Of a stretch of DNA of 64,000 nucleotides, positions 51,796 to 60,684 are shown in pieces. Both the position numbers and the translations under genes were made by a program. The notes beneath the pieces are model-generated. The model searched no databases, had not been told where the DNA came from, and was given only the letters and a program-made list of their open reading frames with translations. Every line of letters starts with the position of its first letter. Position 1 is the stretch's first letter. The stretch covers positions 1 through 64,000 of the forward strand of contig JAADGH010000197.1 in the NCBI GenBank assembly GCA_013152475.1, written 5' to 3'. The stretch comes from Planctomycetota bacterium. Its GTDB lineage: Bacteria > Planctomycetota > Brocadiia > JAADGH01.

Positions 51796-53955
51796 TCACC
51801 GGAGCCGAAGCCGGAACACGCCGCCCCCCTCCGTGCCGGCGTAGAGGGTTCGACCGTCGCAGGAGATGTCCAGGGAAAGGATGGACCGCGTGATCATGGG
51901 GCTGCTCACACGCCGCCAGCTCTCGCCCCTGTCGGTGGAAAGGTAAAGCCCCATCCGCCAGTCCCCGGCGTAGAGGACCCGCGTATCAAAGGGATCGATG
52001 ACCAAACTGCGGATCGACGCCTCCGCATCCATGCCCCTGTTGGTTCGCCGCCAGGTCTTGCCCCCGTCGGCGCTCTTGAACGTCCCGCCGCCCTCGGCGC
52101 CGAGGTAGATCAGGGACGGGTTCTGCGGGTCATACCGGATCGCACGGATGTCGGGATGGTCCGGGCCGCAGTCCATCTTCTTCCACGACGCGCCCCCGTC
52201 GGTCGTCTCGTAAAGCCCCTCGTAGAGCACCGCCGCGAGCGCACGGTTTGGATCGGCGGGGTGAACGGCGATGTCCAGCACGTTCATGCACGTCAGCGCC
52301 AGCCCCTCGTTGGCGGTCTGCCACGTCCGGCCGCCATCGGTGGATCGGTAGATGCCCCCGCCGTCGGGCAAGGGGTGCAGGGGATACTCGTCGTAGCACC
52401 GCTCGCAGACGGCGACGGCATAGACGATATCCGGCCGGGAGGGCGCATGGACGAAACAGCGCACGCCGCCGCGCAACCGCCCGCCCTCGGGGGTCTTCAG
52501 CTCCGCCACCTGCCTCCACTCCGCGCCGTCGCTGTCACTGAAAAAGATCGACCCGGAGTACATGTCGCTGCCGAGGAGCCAGCCTTTGCGAGTCGGGTGA
52601 GACGTCACGGATACGAAATAATCGCGCCCATTGAGCAGGCCCCGGTTCAATCCCTTCCATGTCGTCCCGCGGTCGCTGCTCTTGAAGATGCCGCTCAGCG
52701 ACCCGGCATACACCACGTTCGGGTCCTGCCGCGAGGCATTGACGATGGGTACGATGTTGCCGGAGTAGCCGTTGTTGAAGGGCCGCCAGGTCTTGCCGCC
52801 GTCCACCGTCTTGAAGATGCCGGCAAACTGGTTGTTCGAGTAGATGACATCCGGATCCTTCGGATCGATGGCCATATGAAAGGGCACGCCGAAGGCCGAG
52901 CCGTCGGTCACGGCGGGGCGCATCTCCCAGGTCCTGCCGGCGTCCCTGGTGATATAGATCCGGTTCGCCGCGCCGGCCACCAGCATGTCAGGATTGCCGG
53001 GGCACATGGCCAGGGCGATGACGATCAATGGCTCGTCGGGGGCCAGGACGGCCTGCCAGGTCTTGCCGCCGTCGGTGGTTTTGTAGATTCCGCCGAAGGC
53101 GCTGTGCATCTTCGATGCGTCCCCCCCGGTAGCGGCGTAGAGGACGTTCGAGTCGCGCGGGTCCATGAGGATCTCGTTCACGGCCCAGTTGTCGAGGCCG
53201 TCGTTGATCTCGGCCCACGTCTTCCCGCCGTCGCAGCTCTTCAAGACGCCGTTTTCATCCGAAGGGATTTTGACGGAGATGCCGGTGGAGGCGTAGAGCG
53301 TGTCCGGTCCTCTCGGATCGATGATAATCCGTGTGACGGGCGCGCCGGCCCGGTGGATCTCCCGCCAGGTCTCGCCGCCGTCGATGGTCTTCAGGATCGC
53401 GCCGAGGGAGGGTTTGTCGTCGCGTTCGCCGCGTACGTCGGCGCCGCAGTAGACGGTGTTCGGGTCCGTAGGATGGAAGGCGAAGGTCATGATGGTGGCG
53501 CCGTAGTCGTATTTCGGCACGCCGTTGTTCCTGATGCGCCAGGTCCTTCCCGCATCGGTCGACTTGTAGATGGACCAATTCCATTCCGATCCGGCCCACA
53601 TGACGTTCGGGTTTCGCGGGTCGATCTCCAGAACAAAAATCGGGATGGCATCCTCGCTTGGACCGCAGCGGGTGACGATGCCGTTGTTGATCGAGGTCCA
53701 AGACTTGCCGCCGTTCGTGCTCCGGTTAATGCCGCTCCACAAGTCGGTCATGAAGACGGTGTTGTGGTCCCTCGGATGAATCTTGACATCGTAGCTCAGC
53801 GCCCCGTGCGGTCCGCCGAGGTTTTTCCAGGCAAGTTGGTCGAGGGGTTTGATCGGATCGGCCGCATGGAGAACATTCACCGACAGAAGCAGCAGTGCAA
53901 AGCCCCCCCCGCGAACGAGTCCCCCAATCTGCATTTTGCATCTTGCATCTTGCAT
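51796..53955 (-). CDS. Exported BNR/sortilin-like beta-propeller protein
   Basis: This protein of about 719 residues has a signal peptide (LVRGGGFALLLLSVNVLHAA) and some ten BNR-type units with Asp-box motifs: STNGGKSWTSI, STDAGRTWRIR, TIDGGETWREI, SCDGGKTWAEI, TTDGGKTWQAV, TVDGGKTWRPF, SSDRGTTWKGL, STDGGRTWQTA, TTDGGASWKKM, SADGGKTWRRT and STDRGESWRRV. This is the arrangement of two-propeller proteins related to sortilin and GH74 xyloglucanases; catalytic acids cannot be assigned. The start is uncertain: ATG codons at 53955 and 53934 lie in a 7-base tandem repeat and have no ribosome site, while a GTG at 54006 overlaps the upstream stop (GTGA). It is the second gene of an operon with an M55 peptidase. 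Confidence 0.82.
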   Translation of the reverse strand: MQDARCKMQIGGLVRGGGFALLLLSVNVLHAADPIKPLDQLAWKNLGGPHGALSYDVKIHPRDHNTVFMTDLWSGINRSTNGGKSWTSINNGIVTRCGPSEDAIPIFVLEIDPRNPNVMWAGSEWNWSIYKSTDAGRTWRIRNNGVPKYDYGATIMTFAFHPTDPNTVYCGADVRGERDDKPSLGAILKTIDGGETWREIHRAGAPVTRIIIDPRGPDTLYASTGISVKIPSDENGVLKSCDGGKTWAEINDGLDNWAVNEILMDPRDSNVLYAATGGDASKMHSAFGGIYKTTDGGKTWQAVLAPDEPLIVIALAMCPGNPDMLVAGAANRIYITRDAGRTWEMRPAVTDGSAFGVPFHMAIDPKDPDVIYSNNQFAGIFKTVDGGKTWRPFNNGYSGNIVPIVNASRQDPNVVYAGSLSGIFKSSDRGTTWKGLNRGLLNGRDYFVSVTSHPTRKGWLLGSDMYSGSIFFSDSDGAEWRQVAELKTPEGGRLRGGVRCFVHAPSRPDIVYAVAVCERCYDEYPLHPLPDGGGIYRSTDGGRTWQTANEGLALTCMNVLDIAVHPADPNRALAAVLYEGLYETTDGGASWKKMDCGPDHPDIRAIRYDPQNPSLIYLGAEGGGTFKSADGGKTWRRTNRGMDAEASIRSLVIDPFDTRVLYAGDWRMGLYLSTDRGESWRRVSSPMITRSILSLDISCDGRTLYAGTEGGGVFRLRLR
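53932..53955. repeat. Short tandem repeat containing in-frame and out-of-frame ATGs
   Basis: On the minus strand ATGCAAG-type units repeat with a 7-base period, giving four ATGs at 53955, 53948, 53941 and 53934. Just upstream are repeated GAGTCGA/GTCGAAG units (about 53976-54002). Such low-complexity stretches at gene boundaries are seen in related genomes. Confidence 0.6.
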
Positions 53956-54002
53956 TCTGACTTCTGCTTTTTGCGCTTCGACCCTTCGACTCCTCGACTC
54001 GT

Positions 54003-54863
54003 TCACTCCCCGGCTTCCTGCTCCTCCAGCCACTTCTTCAGCAGCGACTTCGGCAGGGCGGGCTGGCGGTGGCCGGGTTCCATGGGCCAAACCGGAAGCT
54101 CCTGGAGATCGTAGTGGTACGTCTGGCACAGGCGCTCCTTGACCAAGGCGATGAAGTCGTCCCCTTCCAACACAGTCGCCGGCGGCTTGCCGGGGCCGGG
54201 CGGGTGGCCGATCTTGTAGGGTGGATCGATCTTGAACGGCGGAATCTCCGGCCTCCGGTCCAATCCCTTTTTTACACCTTCGCGAATCATCTCCCGTGCG
54301 CGCTGCGGCGTCCATGACTTGGCGTTGTAGGGCGAGAGGGCCTCCTTGACGGCAACGGTGACCATCTTCGGCACGAGGTCTTTCACCTGCGCCGTGGCCG
54401 TGTCGTCGCCCGAGCAGAAGACGCACGGCACGTCGTAATACCCCGCGATGGCCATGGCCATGCCCGCCTCGCCGAACTGAATGCCGTTCACGTCCCATGC
54501 CGAGTGGGCGAGCACGCCGTTCGTTCCCGCCATGGCGTGCTGAGCGACGCAGATCAGGGCGTAGATGCTCTTGTCGAAGCACGGCATCCAGAAGGGCTGG
54601 CGCGTGAGGGGACCGTGGATGATCTGCGCGGCGGGGTTGAGCTCCTCGAAGAGGATGCTGTAGCCGCTGCCGTGGGAGTCGTTGACGAGAATCTCCGTTG
54701 CACCGGCATCGAGGGCCCCCTCGATGGCGGCATTCACCTCACCGGTGAGGAGCTTGTGCATCCGCTTGCGGTGGCGGTAGTTCCAGAGGCTCGTGTCGTT
54801 CCGGTCCTCGAAATGCACCATGCCCGCAACGCCTTCGATGTCGGTGTGAATGTAGATCTTCAT
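54003..54863 (-). CDS. M55 family D-aminopeptidase (DppA-like)
   Basis: This 286-residue zinc peptidase resembles B. subtilis DppA, which removes D-amino acids from short peptides. The N-terminal motif HTDIEGVAGMVHFED holds the first metal ligands (DxEG); NDSHGSGYSILFEEL holds the next His; GTNGVLAHSAWDVNG holds the His that completes the site; and FGEAGMAMAIAGYYDVPCVFCSGDD is the family core. The length is normal. It is cytoplasmic by sequence. It is followed by the exported BNR protein with a four-base overlap if the latter starts at GTG. It might recycle peptidoglycan-derived peptides; this is inference. Confidence 0.92.
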   Translation of the reverse strand: MKIYIHTDIEGVAGMVHFEDRNDTSLWNYRHRKRMHKLLTGEVNAAIEGALDAGATEILVNDSHGSGYSILFEELNPAAQIIHGPLTRQPFWMPCFDKSIYALICVAQHAMAGTNGVLAHSAWDVNGIQFGEAGMAMAIAGYYDVPCVFCSGDDTATAQVKDLVPKMVTVAVKEALSPYNAKSWTPQRAREMIREGVKKGLDRRPEIPPFKIDPPYKIGHPPGPGKPPATVLEGDDFIALVKERLCQTYHYDLQELPVWPMEPGHRQPALPKSLLKKWLEEQEAGE

Positions 54864-54917
54864 GGTGCGCGACCACCCTTCTGGAGTCCTGTGTTGATGA
54901 CCTTCCTTACCGGATGG

Positions 54918-54947
54918 ATTCTAACACCTATCCCGCCCGGAGGTCAA
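54918..54947 (-). promoter_or_regulatory. Promoter of the M55 peptidase/BNR operon
   Basis: On the minus strand TTGACC (54947-54942), an 18-base spacer, then TAGAAT (54923-54918). It is arranged back to back with the sigma-factor promoter at 54958. Confidence 0.7.
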
Positions 54948-54957
54948 GCCGGGGCGC

Positions 54958-54986
54958 TTTACATTTCGGGGGCGGCGTGCTATCCT
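54958..54986 (+). promoter_or_regulatory. Promoter of the ECF sigma gene, close enough for a leaderless transcript
   Basis: TTTACA (54958-54963), a 17-base spacer, then TATCCT (54981-54986). The ATG is at 54993, the position where transcription would be expected to begin, and no ribosome site precedes it. Confidence 0.55.
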
Positions 54987-54992
54987 CCGCTC

Positions 54993-55727
54993 ATGGTATC
55001 CAAAGAGCAAGACCCTCTATCACCGGAGTTCGCGACCACGCGGTGGAGCATCGTGCTGGCCGCAGGTAGGGAGGGCACACCCCGGGCCCGGGAGGCGCTC
55101 GCCACGCTGTGCCAAGCCTATTGGTATCCCTTATATGCCTACGTTCGGCGACAGGGCCACAATGCCGATGAGGCCCAGGACCTGACGCAGGGGTTTTTCG
55201 CGCAGTTCATCGAGAAGAATTACTTCAGGGCCCTCGACCCGAAGAAGGGAAAGTTCCGGGCATACCTCTTGGCCTCGATGAAACACTTCCTCGCGAACGA
55301 GTGGGACCGGGCCCATGCCCAGAAACGCGGTGGGCGCCAGGTTCCCATCTCTCTCGATTTTGAGGGCGCCGAGGGACGCTACAGCCGGGAGCCGGCGCAC
55401 GATCTGACCCCGGAAAGAATCTTTGAGCGCCGTTGGGCGCTGACACTGCTGGACCAGGTGTTGGCCCGCCTCCGCCAGGACTTCCTGAAGTCGGGAAAGG
55501 AAGAGCGGTTTGAGCGGTTGAAGGTGTTCCTGACGGCAGGCAAGAAGACCGTCCCCTACAGGGAGGTGGCCGCGGAACTCGGCCTGAGCGAGGGCGCGGT
55601 GAAGGTGGCGATTCATCGCCTGCGGAAGCGCTACCGTAACCACCTGCGCGCGGAAATCGCGCAGACGGTGAGCAATCCCTCCGAGATCGACGAGGAGATT
55701 CGCCACCTGTTCTCGGCGCTGGGGTGA
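54993..55727 (+). CDS. ECF-like RNA polymerase sigma factor linked to a Ser/Thr kinase
   Basis: This 244-residue sigma factor opens FATTRWSIVLAAG, a signature of the sigma factors that pair with protein kinases in Planctomycetota, Verrucomicrobiota and Acidobacteriota. Region 2 includes YWYPLYAYVRRQGHNADEAQ and DLTQGFFAQFIEKNYFRALDP with a longer spacer than in classical ECF proteins; KFRAYLLASMKHFLANEWDR follows. Region 4 is PYREVAAELGLSEGAVKVAIHRLRKRYR. There is no adjacent anti-sigma gene; the zinc-ribbon kinase begins 82 bases downstream and presumably acts on or with it. The start ATG lacks a ribosome site, consistent with leaderless translation. Confidence 0.9.
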   Translation: MVSKEQDPLSPEFATTRWSIVLAAGREGTPRAREALATLCQAYWYPLYAYVRRQGHNADEAQDLTQGFFAQFIEKNYFRALDPKKGKFRAYLLASMKHFLANEWDRAHAQKRGGRQVPISLDFEGAEGRYSREPAHDLTPERIFERRWALTLLDQVLARLRQDFLKSGKEERFERLKVFLTAGKKTVPYREVAAELGLSEGAVKVAIHRLRKRYRNHLRAEIAQTVSNPSEIDEEIRHLFSALG

Positions 55728-55808
55728 AAAAATCCGAAAAAAGCTGTAACTCTCGCGGTGGTTTGCTTCTGTTGGGGTAGAAGCGGATGGTTCGAAAGGA
55801 GTATCGAG

Positions 55809-57803
55809 ATGACGGCAGAGCGCAAGTGCCCCAAATGCGGCGCACAGCTTTTCCCGGACGCCCCTGAGGGGCTCTGTCCCAAGTGCCTTCTGGAGCAGTC
55901 CACCGACCCCACGAACATCATATCGAGGGGCGCCGAGGCCCAGGAGGAGCAGAGTTCACCTGGATTCACCCCCCCTTTGCCGGAGGAGTTGTCGGAACTC
56001 TTCCCCCAGCTCGAAATCCTGGATATGCTGGGCAAGGGCGGGATGGGAGCGGTTTACAAGGCCCGACAAACATCCCTGGATCGCCTGGTGGCCCTGAAGG
56101 TGTTGCCGCTGGACGTGGCCAAGGACCCCACCTTCGCCGAGCGATTCTCCCGAGAGGCCAAGGCCCTGGCCAAACTGGGCCACCCGAACATTGTCATGGT
56201 CCACGACTTCGGCCAGGCGGGGAAGTTCTACTACTTCCTCATGGAATTCGTGGACGGTGTGAACCTGCGGCAGGCGATCAAGACGCAACATATCCAGCCG
56301 AAGGTAGCGCTGAAGATTGTGACGCAGATCTGCGACGCCCTCCAGTTCGCCCATGAAGAGGGCGTGGTCCATCGCGACATCAAGCCGGAGAACATCCTTC
56401 TTGACAAGAAGGGGAACGTGAAAATCGCTGACTTTGGCCTGGCCAAATTGGTCGGCCCGTCCCGCGCGGACTTCACCCTCACCAGCACGGGCCAGATCAT
56501 GGGCACCCCGCATTACATGGCTCCGGAGCAGATGGAGAAGCCGCTGGAGGTGGATCAGCGCGCGGACATCTACTCGCTGGGCGTGGTCTTCTACGAGATG
56601 CTTACCGGCGAGCTGCCGCTGGGCCGCTTCGCCCCGCCGTCGCAGAAGGTGCAGGTGGATGTGCGCATCGACGAGGTCGTCCTTCGGTCGCTGGAGCGCG
56701 AGCCGGCGCGGCGCTACCAGAACGTGAGCGAGGTGAAGACCCAGGTGGATACCATCGCCCACTCCGCCGAAGAGACGCCCCACCGCGCTCTGCGCAGGCC
56801 CGGCAGGGCGCACAAGATCCTCGTGACGGGTGTCCTCGCCCTCATCGCCATAGCGGCCGCAGTGTTTGGTGCTGCCGTTATTCTTTCGATGGTGACGGGC
56901 CGGGTCATTCTTCGGGACGGGGGAGAAACCATCCAGTTCGGGCCGGATGGGCCGGTGGTAAGCGTGGAGCTGGCCCAGACGCTGGACCTTCGGCCCATGG
57001 AGGAAAGGGAGGTGAACAAGGCGATCCAGGAGGCATACAAAAAATATCTGCCGCTGGAGGCGAAACATGCCGACGTGTCCAGAGGCAAGAAGGGCTATGT
57101 GCATGTGAAGGTGTCTCCCTTTTCTGCCGAGCTCAAGGCGATTCAGAATCGGCTTTGGTCGAAGGTGGATGCTGTGCTCGATGAGCGCCAGCGCGCCGTG
57201 GCACGCAGGCATCTGCCGCTGCGGGAGCTCTTTCCCTATGGTGACATGACGGCGAACATCGAGATGTGGCACAAGGGGCTTCAGTACCACTGGAAGGAGG
57301 AGGCGAAGGGGCGGCTCAGCTCGAGCAGCTCATCCGGCTCCAGCACCGACCTCCAGGGTCAGTACAAACGCTTCTGGGAAGCGGCACAGAAGATGGAAGG
57401 GACGGACGAGGCCACGGCGGTGGAGAAAGTCAAGAAGGCGTTTCGAAACGTGGCGGTCAAATTGGCGAGGGATATCTGCAAGCAGAGAGGGGGCAAAGTG
57501 AATCCTGAGGTTGTGGCCGATCAGATCATGCTGGAGCACAGAGTCGACCTTGCGGTCACGGAGAAGCAGGCCGAGGATATCCTTGCCGGGATGCTCGACG
57601 ATGCCGGGAACAGAGCGAAGGTCATGTCAGCGACTGAGAAGTTCGGGAAACCCGGCGCGGGTCTCCCGCTTGTGTGTGCTCACATAATCCAGAATGTGAC
57701 GAGCGACAAGGTCACGAGCGGGATCGAACTGGAGTTCTATGCGAGGGTGATCGCGGGGGAACTGGAACGGCTGAAGGCCGAAGAGCCGAAGAGCAATCCG
57801 TAA
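55809..57803 (+). CDS. Zinc-ribbon transmembrane Ser/Thr protein kinase
   Basis: This 664-residue protein begins with a zinc ribbon, CPKCGAQLFPDAPEGLCPKC (Cys7, 10, 23 and 26). The kinase domain spans about 68-335: GKGGMGAVYKA loop, Lys97, catalytic loop HRDIKPEN (Asp190), DFG at 208-210, and GTPHYMAPEQ activation segment. A membrane segment follows at about 328-354 (VLALIAIAAAVFGAAVILS), so the C-terminal 310 residues should be extracytoplasmic; they are helical with a serine-rich run near 515 and match no domain that I know. AAGGAG precedes the ATG. It is encoded with the preceding sigma factor and may regulate it by phosphorylation. Confidence 0.9.
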   Translation: MTAERKCPKCGAQLFPDAPEGLCPKCLLEQSTDPTNIISRGAEAQEEQSSPGFTPPLPEELSELFPQLEILDMLGKGGMGAVYKARQTSLDRLVALKVLPLDVAKDPTFAERFSREAKALAKLGHPNIVMVHDFGQAGKFYYFLMEFVDGVNLRQAIKTQHIQPKVALKIVTQICDALQFAHEEGVVHRDIKPENILLDKKGNVKIADFGLAKLVGPSRADFTLTSTGQIMGTPHYMAPEQMEKPLEVDQRADIYSLGVVFYEMLTGELPLGRFAPPSQKVQVDVRIDEVVLRSLEREPARRYQNVSEVKTQVDTIAHSAEETPHRALRRPGRAHKILVTGVLALIAIAAAVFGAAVILSMVTGRVILRDGGETIQFGPDGPVVSVELAQTLDLRPMEEREVNKAIQEAYKKYLPLEAKHADVSRGKKGYVHVKVSPFSAELKAIQNRLWSKVDAVLDERQRAVARRHLPLRELFPYGDMTANIEMWHKGLQYHWKEEAKGRLSSSSSSGSSTDLQGQYKRFWEAAQKMEGTDEATAVEKVKKAFRNVAVKLARDICKQRGGKVNPEVVADQIMLEHRVDLAVTEKQAEDILAGMLDDAGNRAKVMSATEKFGKPGAGLPLVCAHIIQNVTSDKVTSGIELEFYARVIAGELERLKAEEPKSNP

Positions 57804-57814
57804 AAGGGCGCGGA

Positions 57815-60373
57815 CTACGCCCGCGCCGCCGCCTCGTTGACGGCGTTGCAGAACTCTTCGCGGCGGAAGGGCTTGAAGATCACGGGGTTGTCAATTCCCT
57901 CCAGCAGGCGTCTCGTTCTTGTCCGCATGGTGGAGCCGGTGATAAAGATAATGCGGTCGGCAAGGCCGGGCTTGTTTTTCGTGATCCATTCATACATGTC
58001 CCTGGCCGAGACATCCCCCGGCATGACCAGGTCGCTGACGACGACATCGAAGTCGGCCGACTTCAACACCACCAGCGCCTCGGTGGGGCTGTTGCAGGTC
58101 TGCACGATATACCCCAGCTTCGCCAGCAGGGCGTGAACGGCGTTGGCCACCTTCTTCTCATCGTCCACCACGAGCACCCGTTTGCCGGGCGAGGGGGGAG
58201 TAGCCGCCTCCTCTTCGCGTTTCTTCGCCTTCTCCGCCCTGTCCGGCAGGATCGGCAGGCGAATTACAAAGCGCGCACCCTCTTCGGCGTTTTCGGCCAC
58301 GATGGAACCGTTGTGATCGCCGACGATCCCGTAGGCGACGCTCAGTCCGAGGCCCGTGCCCTTGCCGACCTCCTTCGTGGTGTAGAACGGCTCGAACACG
58401 CGCTCGGGGTCCTTGATCCCCCCGGCGTTGTCCTCGATCTCGATGGACACCCGGCCGTTGATGCGCTTCGTTCGGAGGATGATCCTGCCCTTGCGCCTGT
58501 TCTCGGTGATGGCGTCGTAGGCGTTGTTGATGATATTGAGGAAGACCTGCTGCAGGTTGTGCGCATTGCCGTAGACCTGGGGCAAATCGGGATCGTACTG
58601 CTCCTCCACCTGGATGTTGCTCACCTCCATGTCGTACCGGCGCAGGTCGATGCTGTTCATCATCACCTCGTGGATGTTCACCATCTCCTTCCGGCCCGGG
58701 TCGCGCCGGGCGAAGCGGAGCAGGTTCTCAACGATGTGCGAGCAGCGCTCCACCTCCTGCAGGATATTCTGGATCTCGACTCGGGCCGCCTCCGAGATGG
58801 ACTTGTCCTCTTCCAGCAGATAGGCGAACGCGCAGATCGCGCTCAGCGGGTTGTTGATCTCATGGGCGACTCCGGAGATCATTGTCCCCAGCGCGGCCAG
58901 CTTGGACGACTGCAGGATCTCCTGCTGCATCTGCTTTCGCTCGGTGATGTCGTGAACGGTGCTGAAAATGGCCAACTCCCCCCCGATCATGATGGCGCTG
59001 GAAAAGATTTCCACATCCACCGCGCTCCCGTCGGCGCGGAGATCGTGGAGCTCGTAGACGCGCGGCCGGTCCTTCTTGGCCATTTGCCGCCGGCGGGTCA
59101 GGACATGACGGTCGTCCGGGTGGATCAATTGCATGACCTCCATCCCGATGGCCTGGTCCTTGCTCTCAAACCCGTGCAGGCGGACCCAGGCGGAATTGAC
59201 GTCCACGATCTTCCCGCGGATGGTCAGCGACATCGCCTCCAGGGAGTCCTCGAACAGGGTCCGGTACTTTTGTTCCGACTCTCGCAGCGCATCCTTCGCG
59301 CGCTTTCGCTCCGTCACATCGCGAACGGTGGACAGGATGGCCTTTTTGCCGTCCAGGACGATCGTATTGGAGTAGAGCTCCACGTCAATCACGCGCCCGT
59401 CTCTTCCGATGTCCCTGAGCTCATGGGTCCTACGCTGATCGCCGTCGAACGCCCCCCTGCGCCGGAGAAAGATGTCGCGGTCGTCCGGGTGCACGACGTT
59501 CATAATGTCGGTGCCGACGACCTCCTTCTTCTCCTTGAACCCATGCAGCTCCAGCCAGGCCGGATTCACATCCACGATCTTGCCATCGAGGGTAAGCGAC
59601 ATGGCCTCGAGGGAATCTTCGAAGAGTGTGCGATATTTTCCCTCCGATTCCCGGAGCGCCCTTCGAGCGCAATTGCGCTCCGTTACATCCCGGACGGTCG
59701 TAAGGATGGCCTCCCGGGCATCAAGGAGGATCGTGTTGGAGTAGAGCTCCACGTCCACGATGCCCCCGTCCTTCCGCACGTCCCGCAGCTCGTAGATTCG
59801 CCGCCGGTCGCCGGACCACATATCACGGCGCTTGCGGAACACGTCCCGATCGTCGGGATGAACGATATCAATCACATCCGTCCCGATAACCTCTTCCTTG
59901 CGGTCGTATCCATGCAGCTCCAGCCACGCGGGATTCACATCCACAATCTTACCGTCGATCGTCAGCGACATGGCCTCCAGGGACTCCTGAAAGAGCGTTC
60001 GATACTTCCCCGCCGACTCCTCCATGGACTTCTGCAGCGACACGTTCTCCAGCGCTCCCGCTGCGGGAGTTTCGTCGAAGCGGAAAACGGTCATCCCCAC
60101 GATGATCAGGTCGCCCGTCTTCAGCACCGCCTCATTGACGGGCCTGCGGTTCACGAGAGTCCCGTTCCGGCTCCCCTGGTCCACGAGTCTGTACCCCTGC
60201 TGCGTCTTCTCGATGTAACAATGGTTCGGACACACCCGTTCGTCCTCGAGCGGAACGGCGCTCTCGCCGCTTCGTCCGATCGTCAGCGGTCTGTTGTCCG
60301 GAACGGGGTAGAAGGCCCCCGCCTTGATCCCATCCACTGCTGTTTCAATGATTCGGATCGTTGCCATGACCAT
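57815..60373 (-). CDS. Hybrid sensor histidine kinase: FHA, three PAS, HisKA, HATPase, receiver
   Basis: This 852-residue protein has an N-terminal FHA domain (about 1-105: LTIGRSGESAVPLEDERVCP ... GSRNGTLVNRRPV), which binds phosphothreonine. Three closely similar PAS-PAC units follow at about 118-235, 243-360 and 368-485, each with KYRTLF-DSLEAMSLT and HPDDRD/RDVTER. The H box is SGVAHEINNPLSA, the N box IINNAYDAI, and the G boxes EDNAGGIKD and GKGTGLGLSVAYGI. A receiver domain at about 728-850 carries VVSDLVMPG with its phosphoacceptor Asp and IFKPF. No membrane segment is seen, so it is cytoplasmic. It is divergent from the receiver-kinase-ankyrin gene, and its FHA domain could read that kinase's phosphorylation. 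Confidence 0.93.
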   Translation of the reverse strand: MVMATIRIIETAVDGIKAGAFYPVPDNRPLTIGRSGESAVPLEDERVCPNHCYIEKTQQGYRLVDQGSRNGTLVNRRPVNEAVLKTGDLIIVGMTVFRFDETPAAGALENVSLQKSMEESAGKYRTLFQESLEAMSLTIDGKIVDVNPAWLELHGYDRKEEVIGTDVIDIVHPDDRDVFRKRRDMWSGDRRRIYELRDVRKDGGIVDVELYSNTILLDAREAILTTVRDVTERNCARRALRESEGKYRTLFEDSLEAMSLTLDGKIVDVNPAWLELHGFKEKKEVVGTDIMNVVHPDDRDIFLRRRGAFDGDQRRTHELRDIGRDGRVIDVELYSNTIVLDGKKAILSTVRDVTERKRAKDALRESEQKYRTLFEDSLEAMSLTIRGKIVDVNSAWVRLHGFESKDQAIGMEVMQLIHPDDRHVLTRRRQMAKKDRPRVYELHDLRADGSAVDVEIFSSAIMIGGELAIFSTVHDITERKQMQQEILQSSKLAALGTMISGVAHEINNPLSAICAFAYLLEEDKSISEAARVEIQNILQEVERCSHIVENLLRFARRDPGRKEMVNIHEVMMNSIDLRRYDMEVSNIQVEEQYDPDLPQVYGNAHNLQQVFLNIINNAYDAITENRRKGRIILRTKRINGRVSIEIEDNAGGIKDPERVFEPFYTTKEVGKGTGLGLSVAYGIVGDHNGSIVAENAEEGARFVIRLPILPDRAEKAKKREEEAATPPSPGKRVLVVDDEKKVANAVHALLAKLGYIVQTCNSPTEALVVLKSADFDVVVSDLVMPGDVSARDMYEWITKNKPGLADRIIFITGSTMRTRTRRLLEGIDNPVIFKPFRREEFCNAVNEAAARA

Positions 60374-60597
60374 TGACGAGCCTTCTGTCAGCCTCTGTGT
60401 GCGTGTGCTGTTCCAGGCACATAGGACATAAGGTGGGCGCTTGCTGCTCTTGCCGAAGCGTTCCTGTCATTGTTGCCAATCCGACCGCAAGCGTTGCATA
60501 TGATCTGTACCACTGTGACAGTCCCCACAAGACTAAAATAGCCCGGAACGCGGGGACGAATCAAGCGAAAAATCCGCAGCCTTCGACGGCAAAGCCA

Positions 60598-60626
60598 TTG
60601 CAAAAGAGAGGACAATGGGTTATTAT
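60598..60626 (+). promoter_or_regulatory. Promoter of the receiver/kinase/ankyrin gene
   Basis: TTGCAA (60598-60603), a 17-base spacer, then TATTAT (60621-60626), with the ATG at 60685 behind AAGGA. The 311-base region 60374-60684 holds this promoter; a convincing promoter for the divergent histidine kinase was not found. Confidence 0.6.
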
Positions 60627-60684
60627 CTTTATTGTTGGCGCAACCAAGGAAGACGACCGGGCAACGCTCCGGAAGGAACAAGGA

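Noticed and set aside
53920-54002. Possible CRISPR-like short repeats
   Set aside because: The units are only 7 bases, contiguous and without spacers; no cas genes are in the window.
57674-60376. 900-codon open frame on the plus strand opposite the hybrid histidine kinase
   Set aside because: The minus strand encodes complete FHA, PAS, kinase and receiver motifs. The plus frame has no family features and overlaps the end of the Ser/Thr kinase gene.
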